Notes under the pieces: generated by a model | What the model was told of the DNA's origin: nothing | The model's database searches: none | Seen by the model: only the letters and a program-made list of their open reading frames with translations | Made by a program: the position numbers and the translations under genes | Shown here: piece by piece, positions 58,501 through 64,000 of the stretch | Numbering within the stretch: the stretch's first letter is position 1 | Layout: each line of letters begins with the position of its first letter | NCBI GenBank assembly: GCA_009193035.1 | Contig: SWDT01000002.1 | Span: 558,001-622,000 of the forward strand | Source of the DNA: Halicephalobus mephisto | Lineage: Eukaryota > Nematoda > Chromadorea > Rhabditida > Panagrolaimidae | Direction: 5' to 3' | DNA: 64,000 nt

Positions 58501-61500
58501 TGTGATAATTCCGCCAGAAATTACAAATCCAGATATTGTGGATAAGGAATCAGTGAGGATAAACGATCCTTTCAGTCTTTATTGTCCTGTAATCAGTCAT
58601 CCATTGCCGCAGATTTACTGGCAAATGAACGAAAGACCGATCGTCGAGGGCGATTCAAATATCGTCTTCAACGACGATAAACGCAGATTGAGAGTACTTC
58701 AAAGCAGAATAACAGATGCTGGAATTTATAAATGTATCGCAAGAAATCCAGCAGGAGAATCTTCGAAAACTTTTGAAGTCGAAATTCTGGTTCCGCCTCA
58801 GAAGGACGACAGCGTACATTCGACGAAGATTTCTGCTTTAGAACATCAAAAAGTCGAATTTGGATGTCCTGTTAGTGGAATTCCGGTTCCAGAAATTGAA
58901 TGGTATGTTAACATGATTCCTCTAAAGGCGGGAGAAACCAGAAGCGGGATTACTGTAACTTCCGATGGAGAAAGAGTAAGTTTTTTGATTTTTTTTAATA
59001 CAAAAAAATTAATTCCTAATCATAAAAAAATTAATTTTTAATTATAAAAAATTAATTAATTCTTAATTTCAAAAATAAATTAACTTTAATTTTAAAAAAA
59101 ATTAATTCTTAATTTATTTCAAAAATTAATTAACTTTTAATTTCAAAAATTAATTAATTCTTAATTTTTAAAAAATGAATTTTGTAAAATTTTGAAATAA
59201 ATATAAAAAATTGAAATTTTCGTAGATTACTGTAGTTTTTGGAATTTGTGTGGAAAAGAATTTTATAATTATTTTGATTTTTTACAGTAATGTGATTTTT
59301 TAATTTCAGATTCTGATCGAAGACACCCTTGTGGAACATCAAGGAACTTTTACTTGTGTAGCCACAAGCAAGGCCGGCAGTCTTCCCATCGACATCGAGC
59401 TATCCGTCATCGGTAAGTCCATTTATTCCTCATTGTTGTAGCACTAAAACTAGAGCACAGAACGCCAAGACTGTCTATTATATATCGAAAGTCTTCTGTC
59501 TTGCAAAAATACTATATCCCGGTGAACCTGTGTAGTTGCGGGAGAAATGAGGGATATTAGGGTTTTTATTTATCCAAATAGTAATGAGATTAAGCACAGT
59601 AACAATTATTCATAACTAGTAAATACTCGATCCGTCATGTATACAGTATGCCCATTATCCAACAAGTAGGAATTCTCTTCGAAACCTGAGTTGATTACTT
59701 AATAACTAGTTAATATATTGATATGACAAAGATTAAACACAGTAACAATTATATATTGATAGCTAATAAATACTTAATCTGTCATATATACAGTAGGCCC
59801 ATTATTCAACAAGTAAATATTCCCCTTCGAGACTATAGATTCTGACTTGATTACTTAATAACCAGTTAATATCCCAATATAATACAAAAGATACAAGATG
59901 AAATAATTATCGTCTCTCAGGAAATTTCGTGCTAGGAGCCCGTTCTCTCATGATGTCAAATATTTATGCAAAATTATACAAAGTTCTTTAATTCTTGTTC
60001 TTTATCATTTACAAATAACATTTTTTAAAAGTTTTTGTATGTACATTTTTTCCACTTTTTTAAAAACTGAAAATTTAACAACATACTAATCCTATTTTTG
60101 CGGTTTTAAAAGTTTCGAAATATACAAACATAATCGAAAAATACCTTAAGGAGATTAACCGGCATGAGGATTTGTTTAATTTTCCGAAATTTTGGGGATC
60201 AATTGTCCCTAGATTTTCCTCAATTTCTAAACTACTGTTTTTTAATTTTGAAAAAATAAATTTTAATTTTTGTAATTTCGAAATGTACAAATATAATCGA
60301 AAGATATTTTTTAAAAATTAAATTTTGTGAGGATTTTAAAAATTTTCCGAAATTTTAAAGGTCGATTATCCTCAAATTTCTCTAATTTTTAAACTTATTT
60401 TTTAATTTCGAAAAAATAAAGTTTAATTTCTGTAATTCTAGAAGTTTCGAAATGTACAAATATAATCGAAAAAAATTTTTTAAAAATTAAATTTTGTGAG
60501 GATTTTTAAAATTTTCCGAAATTTTAAAGGTCGATTATCCTCAAATTTCTCTAATTTTTAAACTTATTTTTTAATTTCGAAAAATTAAATTTTAAAGTAA
60601 AATTTTTATGATTCTGTTTCTAAATTAATACTCGAATTATTTTTTTGCTGAAGATTTAGGCCTGTATTTTGTCTTCTAATTATTTTTTCTTGAAAAATTG
60701 CTGATTTCTGATTTTTGAGTTCCATCACCTGTATCTTCAGAAGATCCACCTCCACTCCGATTTGTTCTCCAATTAATTTGATTAAAGTGCAATTACAGTA
60801 GATTGTGAAAATCATCAAAAATATGTTTCCAATGTTCATGATTTTTTCGGGAGATTTTTTGATAGAAATTTCCGGCAAAATCGCTGAAAAAATTACTGTA
60901 TTATAAAATTAAAATTTTTTTAAATTAAAATTTTTAAATTAAAGTTTTTTTAAAAATAAATTTTTTAAATTAAAATTTTTTAAAATAAATTTTTTAAATT
61001 AAAATTTTTTGAAATAAATTATAAAAATTAGTTTTTTTAAAAATAAATTTTTAAATTTTTAAAAATCTTAGGTTTTGGAAATCAGTAATGGATTCTGGAG
61101 AGATTTAGAAGTTCTTAGATTTCAGGATTTTCAATTTGATTCTAGAATGCTTTGAAGATTTATATTAAAATTTGAAAAGTTTCAGGATGTTGAATTTTGG
61201 AGGTTTCTGTGGAATTCTGGAATTTCTAGAATTTTAAATTTCATGATTTTGTACTAAATTCTAAACACCCTCCAGAAGTCTGAAATTCTCGAAGATTTCC
61301 GAATTTTCTATTCGATTTTTAAAGTTTCTGTGGAATTTTGGAATTTCTAGAATTTTAAATTTCATGATTTTACATTAAATTCTGAACACCTTCGAAAAAT
61401 CTAAAATTCTCGAAGATTTCCGAATTTTCTATTCGATTTTGAAAGTTTTTGTAGAATTTTAAATTTCATGATTTTCTACTAAATTCTGAACACCTTCGAA

Positions 61501-63907
61501 AAATCTAAAATTCTCGAAGATTTCCGAATTTTCTATTCGATTTTGAAAGTTTCTGTAGAATTCGAAAAATTGTTCACTAGATTTTAGGATTTTAGAAATC
61601 TTTAATTTTAATTTTTTTAATTTTCGAAAAGGTTTAAAACTGACGGAAATTGGAGATTAAAGGATTCAGAAGTTCACGAAGAATAAGGACGGAAATTAGA
61701 ATATAAATCGCACAGATTAACAGCAGATAAGCGGCGTGTTTGTAATTTTTTCTGTCATGTCTGAAATTACGCATTAAATATTGATTTTTAATGGATAAAA
61801 AATAACTTACACAAATCTACAATGAATTCCACTAAAAATAAACATAATTCCTAAAATTATAAATTGCAAAAACTGAAGACATTCTTTCCCAGCCAACCAA
61901 GTAGCCACAACATTCCATCCAATACACCACTAAAAATAACTTAAATAACTTAAATAACTTAAATAATTCAAATAACTCAAATAACTTAAATAACTTAAAT
62001 AATTCAAATAACTTAAATAACTTAAATAACTTAAATAACTTAAATAACTTAAATAACTTAAATAACTTAAATAATTCAAATAACTTAAATAATTCAAATA
62101 ACTCAAATAACTTAAATAATTTAAATAATTTAAATAACTCAAATAATTTAAATAACTTAAATAACTTAAATAACTTAAATAACTCAAATAACTTAAATAA
62201 CTTAAATAATTCAAATAACTTAAATAACTTAAATAACTTAAATAACTTAAATAACTTAAATAACTTAAATAACTTAAATTATTTTTTTAATAATAAATAT
62301 CTCACCAGAGCAGTTCCGAAATAGAAAATCCTCATGTCGGATACCTTGTCCCAGAATAATTCAAATCTTTCTTCTGGTTTCTTCTTGATCGGGAAAGTCG
62401 TTTTGGGTTCTGGCAAGACTGTCATTTGGACAGGTTTGTCTTCGATCGAATGAGACTGTTTGGAAATCAGTTTTTCCATTCCTGTATCTGTCTAAAATTA
62501 ATTTTTAAATAAAAATAAAAAAATATATTAAAATCAATTTTTTAAATTTTTTTAGTTTTTATATAAAATTTCAAAAATATTTTAAAAATTAATTTTTTAT
62601 TTTTTTTAATAAAATTTAGAAATTAATTTTTTTATATTTAAAATTATTTTTACTTTTTTTGTAAAATTAAAAATTAGTTTTTATTTGAATTTTTTGAATA
62701 AAAATGTAACAAACCTTTTTTTTAAATTCTGGAGGTTTTTTTTCAATTAATTCTTCCATTTCGAATCTCTCGACGTCGTCACACATTTTGAAAGATTTCT
62801 TCAATCTTCAAAATCCGCTTGACTCGTTTTTCCTCAACTAAAAACCACCCCGTTTCCCCAGCAACCTCATTTTGAGCCATTCTTGACGTAAAACATGAAT
62901 GGCTGCTGTTGTATCTCGGTGAACCGGTACAGTTCCGTGAAGGATAAGGGTACAAGAGTTTCTTATTTATCAGAACAACGATAAAATTAGCACAACAATA
63001 ATAACGATAAGTCAACAGTTGATCTGTCATATATACAGTATACCAACTGTCTAGACATAGGGTATTTTCCTTCGAGACTATAGGTTCTGAGTTGATTACG
63101 TAATAGTCAGTTAATATACTGATATGACAAAGATTAAACACAGTAACAACCATATATTGATAACCATTAAATACTCGATCTGTCATATATACAGTATGCC
63201 CATTGTCCAACAAGTAAGAATTCTCTTCGAGACCTGACTTGATTACTTAATAGCCAGTTAATACATCGATATAACAAAGATTAAACACAGTAACAACCAT
63301 ATATTGATAGCTCATAAATACTTAATCTGTCATATATACAGTAGGCCCATTATCCAACAAGTAAGGATTCCCCTTCGAGATCCGACTTGATTACTTAATA
63401 GCCAGTTAATATACTGATATAACAAAGATTAAGCACAATAACAATTATTGATAGCTAATAAATACTCGATCTGTCATATATACAGTATGTCCATTGTCCA
63501 ACAAGTAAATATTCCCCTTCGAGACTATAGGTTCTGATTTCATTACTTAATAACCAGTTAATATCCCGATATAATAATTAACGATTTCGAATTAAGGAAA
63601 ACCTCAAGTTGGAAAAAACGAAACAATCCAGGCCGTGATTGGAAAACCAACAACGCTGAATTGTGACGTCAAAAATGAAGGTCCAAAAAGCAGTATTATT
63701 TGGCTTTTTGTAAGGAATTTTAATAATTAAATTATTTTAATTTTTTTTAGAATGGAAAGGAAAATCTTCCTGAAGAAGCACAATTGGGTCCGGATTCAAA
63801 AAAGTTGATTATTTTGGACACGGGTCTGCAGCACGCGGGGATTTTCGAATGTCTCGTGAGGAACACTGCCGGAGAAAGTCGGAAAAAATTCGATCTTGAT
63901 GTTTGGA
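43505..63907 (+). CDS. him-4: Hemicentin, 5' portion (truncated by window edge)
   Basis: Fifteen in-phase exons: 43505-43784, 45936-46040, 46146-46583, 47064-48269, 48591-48889, 48932-49205, 53667-53762, 54381-54532, 54578-54698, 54797-54960, 56692-56912, 57526-58975, 59310-59412, 63597-63709 and 63751-63907 (about 1,726 residues). A signal peptide (MRHRLVPLAIFALWLTVLTV) precedes a VWA domain with MIDAS-like VFDRTGSMFDDL and VFTDARSKDFHL. A hemicentin linker follows. Then come 14 I-set Ig domains, each with Cys, W after KP/PxPxVxW-type strands and DxGxYxC (such as DEGTYTCQAKNVVGTANQ). The protein is a huge secreted matrix component that organises cell and tissue attachment lines. The missing part should hold more Ig domains, EGF modules and the fibulin-like end. 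Introns 6 and 13 host minus-strand genes. The acceptor before exon 14 is weak (gaattaag). Confidence 0.95.
43785..45935. repeat. Hemicentin intron 1, AT-rich with a 120-bp tandem array
   Basis: 43800-44160 and 44460-44860 are low-complexity A/T repeats. 45270-45840 holds five copies of a unit of about 115 bp with 'ttttacacaaaatacggtag' , 'ttttatgttatgtaattaat' and 'tacgaaataatcttcataga'. No exon or nested gene is seen. Confidence 0.8.
46584..47063. other. Hemicentin intron 3, AT-rich
   Basis: Low-complexity T-rich sequence without features beyond splice sites. Confidence 0.6.
49515..50110 (-). mobile_element. Possible decayed mobile-element coding fragments in hemicentin intron 6
   Basis: On minus three protein-like pieces follow one another: a frame with HMDQPGRGRPKNPLHENSV (about 50070-49940, AT-hook-like RGRPK); an exon-like piece 49818-49715 with clean acceptor and donor (EYRAASKKLHYAYFFDQRRK in phase); and a frame ending in TAA at 49515 that reads SRPRIRWTDDLAEELRCHKN. 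The last resembles the (G)RPxxRWxDDL tail of non-LTR retrotransposon ORFs. The pieces do not assemble into a gene, and a fold-back element lies next to them. Mobile origin is inferred from the RPRxRWTDDL motif only. Confidence 0.35.
50251..50300 (+). ncRNA. MicroRNA-like hairpin candidate
   Basis: The 50-base segment folds into an almost perfect stem: tcactttgctgctagaaaa pairs with tttctggtagcaaagtga, with a 22-base stem, one clear mismatch, a few G-T pairs and a 6-base loop (aatatt). Sequence is non-repetitive and of mixed composition, unlike the AT-rich fold-backs nearby. Arm length fits a 22-nt microRNA duplex. The loop is shorter than usual and pairing outside the stem is weak, so a short palindromic relic is the main alternative. 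Either strand could be transcribed. Confidence 0.4.
50525..50885. repeat. Fold-back element with arms of about 140 bp
   Basis: The left arm (about 50525-50670) and right arm (about 50725-50885) are imperfect reverse complements. Both contain cactgatttcgaaatt, taaattaa, taaattattaag, atttaattataaaa and attaatataaaaacgaaa, and end in tgtacaa. The loop is about 55 bases. It looks like a MITE or fold-back transposon without coding capacity. Confidence 0.8.
50990..51145. repeat. Single copy of the GGACC/CACGAT inverted family
   Basis: 'cattcgtgttgggaccagtt' and 'tcggtcccatcacgattgat' flank AT-rich DNA, the same arrangement as at 2.4-4.4 and 39.5 kb. Confidence 0.6.
51250..52327 (-). CDS. Secreted single-domain granulin peptide, nested in hemicentin intron 6
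   Basis: Exons 52327-52261, 52217-52122 and 51359-51250 (minus) join in phase to 90 residues. A signal peptide (MVKLPALTGAIFCSYILLFS) is followed by one complete granulin module. The module has Cys in VCSDAETYKCEVYHTCCKYG, then GCCPYPYANCCPETNACCQS, then GFRCKNNGTGC: twelve Cys with four CC pairs in the granulin spacing, and the TCC, GCCP and A-x-CC landmarks in place. Granulins are extracellular growth-factor-like or lysosomal peptides; worms also have progranulin (pgrn-1) with several modules. This one is a single-module gene, close in size to a processed granulin. It sits entirely inside a 4.5-kb intron of hemicentin in antisense. Its second intron (762 bp) holds an ATATCGATG-type repeat. 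Confidence 0.85.
51470..52090. repeat. TATATCGATGNATTGAATATAATG-type tandem repeat
   Basis: Degenerate units of about 30 bp ('aatatatcgatggaattaat', 'gtatccaatatatcagaact') fill the second intron of the granulin gene. 51730-51870 contains an inverted pair ('acagtagactcacgataaat' versus 'ttatcgcgagtccactgtaa'). Confidence 0.75.
52330..53156. other. Remaining part of hemicentin intron 6
   Basis: Complex, mostly unique sequence upstream of the granulin gene (its probable promoter side), including a short palindrome gatatcccgggatc near 52580. No exon supported. Confidence 0.4.
53157..53242. repeat. Fold-back palindrome, second copy
   Basis: 'accgtatttcctctaaaata' and 'tattttagaggaaatacggt' form inverted arms of about 24 bp around a loop of about 35 bases. 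Same element as at 37811-37886. Confidence 0.9.
54010..54378. repeat. Dispersed repeat family H, copy 1 (hemicentin intron 7)
   Basis: Starts 'ccgttgaacctgtgtagttg', 'cgggagaaatgagggatatt', then two tandem units of about 145-150 bp with 'taaatactcgatctgtcata', 'tatacagtatgcccattatt' and 'ttgattacttaatagccagt'. Copies also lie at 59517-59885 and 62915-63585, all in the same gene and orientation. Confidence 0.9.
54961..56691. repeat. Hemicentin intron 10: 125-bp array and 17-bp array
   Basis: 55060-55735 holds five copies of a unit of about 130 bp ('attctgaaataagttataga', 'aaaattatttgggaattttt', 'tcataattgtttatttatta'). 56260-56515 is a 'gataaaatataagaatg' array, about 14 copies. Open minus-strand frames over the second array reflect the repeat. 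Confidence 0.9.
56930..57525. repeat. Hemicentin intron 11, short tandem repeat
   Basis: 56960-57190 repeats 'aatttaatagaaaatttcga' with 'aattttttggaattctaa', about six copies. The remainder is AT-rich. Confidence 0.75.
59517..59885. repeat. Dispersed repeat family H, copy 2 (hemicentin intron 13)
   Basis: Begins 'ccggtgaacctgtgtagttg' and 'gggatattagggtttttatt', identical over long stretches to copy 1, then two tandem units of about 145 bp ending 'ttaatatcccaatataatac'. Confidence 0.9.
60060..60600. repeat. Tandem repeat, about 180-bp unit, three copies
   Basis: 'cgaaatgtacaaatataatc', 'gaggattttaaaaattttcc' and 'attatcctcaaatttctcta' recur at about 60115, 60280 and 60455, just downstream of the nested membrane-protein gene. 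Confidence 0.75.
60606..62786 (-). CDS. Small multi-pass membrane protein, nested in hemicentin intron 13
   Basis: Minus-strand exons 62786-62715, 62491-62306, 61929-61811, 61760-61645 (or to 61678) and 60883-60606. Phases match; with the first choice the protein has 256 residues. If exon 4 is terminal, a TAA at 61636-61634 gives 167. Start: MCDDVERFEMEELIEKKPPE, then a basic Pro-rich stretch (PEPKTTFPIKKKPEERFELF). Hydrophobic helices follow: MRIFYFGTALWCIGWNVVAT, CLQFLQFIILGIMFIFSGIH, HAAYLLLICAIYILISVLIL and, in the last exon, IGNIFLMIFTIYCNCTLIKL, then a polar tail with coiled-coil-like VDLLKIQVMELKNQKSAIFQ. The exon 4 donor is either GTCAGT (also used by the WD-repeat gene) or GTGAAC. 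I do not recognise the family. An overlapping 33-residue upstream frame (62880-62779) begins MAQNEVAGE. Confidence 0.7.
60910..61620. repeat. Intron of the nested membrane-protein gene with repeats
   Basis: 60910-61050 is A/T simple sequence. 61080-61580 has three units of about 120 bp with 'ttctcgaagatttccgaatt', 'ttctattcgattttgaaagt' and 'ttaaatttcatgattttcta'. Confidence 0.7.
61932..62282. repeat. 10-bp microsatellite (TTAAATAACT)n, about 35 copies
   Basis: Nearly pure tandem 10-mers with occasional TTCAAATAAC and CTCAAATAAC variants fill intron 2 of the nested membrane-protein gene and abut the exon 3 splice acceptor. The minus-strand open frame (repeated SYL and NYL) is an artefact of the repeat. 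Confidence 0.95.
62915..63585. repeat. Dispersed repeat family H, copy 3 (four tandem units)
   Basis: Starts 'tatctcggtgaaccggtaca', a diverged version of the copy 1/2 head, followed by four units of about 150 bp ('attaaacacagtaacaacca', 'ctgtcatatatacagtatgc', 'ttgattacttaatagccagt'). It ends about 12 bases before hemicentin exon 14. Confidence 0.9.
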
Positions 63908-64000
63908 GTAAGTTTTTGATTTTTGAATATTTTTATAAAAATTCAGAATTTTTAGATATTTTAATAAAAATTTTGAATTTTTTATGTTTTTATAAAAATT

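Noticed and set aside
61930..62214. Long minus-strand frame of repeated NYLSYL
   Set aside because: It is the translation of a 10-bp microsatellite inside an intron; no protein is implied.
62779..63213. 144-codon minus-strand frame
   Set aside because: Most of it reads through repeat family H; only the short part near 62880 may matter as an upstream frame.

Overview
The window is AT-rich nuclear DNA from a nematode, most likely Caenorhabditis or a close relative. The evidence is short 5' GTAAGT / 3' TTTTCAG introns, TTTTAG- or TTACAG-type acceptors placed right before start codons (spliced-leader trans-splicing), frequent CTACTGTA and GGTCTCGACACGAAA motifs in non-coding DNA, and gene content with clear worm counterparts. 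Genes had to be assembled by hand from exons. Splice phases agree at every junction given for the intact genes unless noted; the degraded casein-kinase locus is the exception.

Layout. 1-10.8 kb is almost gene-free: tandem and inverted repeats, one GC-rich possible terminal exon (427-533), a GC-rich minisatellite, and a relic of broken coding sequence at 5.8-6.15 kb. 10.8-21 kb: a plus-strand EGF-type single-pass membrane protein (main exons 17863-20997, possible signal-peptide exon at 10835). Its long upstream interval holds a LINE reverse-transcriptase tail fragment and a long tandem array. 21.9-24.26 kb: a minus-strand WD-repeat protein (Nup43-like). 24.55-26.99 kb: a divergently transcribed CDF/ZnT zinc transporter. 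27.58-29.64 kb: a minus-strand UDP-glycosyltransferase. 32.7-34.86 kb: a minus-strand casein kinase 1-like gene that looks broken (two frameshifts and a lost Gly-rich loop). 36.77-37.69 kb: a minus-strand secreted protein with a thrombospondin-1 and a Kunitz-like domain. 40.6-42.94 kb: poorly resolved, exon-like fragments including an inverted duplication.

43.5 kb to the right edge is the 5' part of hemicentin (him-4): VWA domain, hemicentin linker and at least 14 Ig domains over 15 exons (about 1,726 residues), continuing beyond the window. Two minus-strand genes are nested in its introns: a 90-residue single-granulin secreted peptide (52327-51250) and a small multi-pass membrane protein (62786 to about 60606).

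The remaining DNA is mostly locally tandem arrays (units of 10-190 bp), fold-back palindromes and a dispersed family of about 150-bp units found three times in hemicentin introns. The most interesting leads are the nested granulin gene, a near-perfect 22-bp microRNA-like hairpin at 50251-50300 in the same intron, the nested membrane protein with an ambiguous 3' end, and the decayed kinase. I did not find a convincing new multi-gene system.
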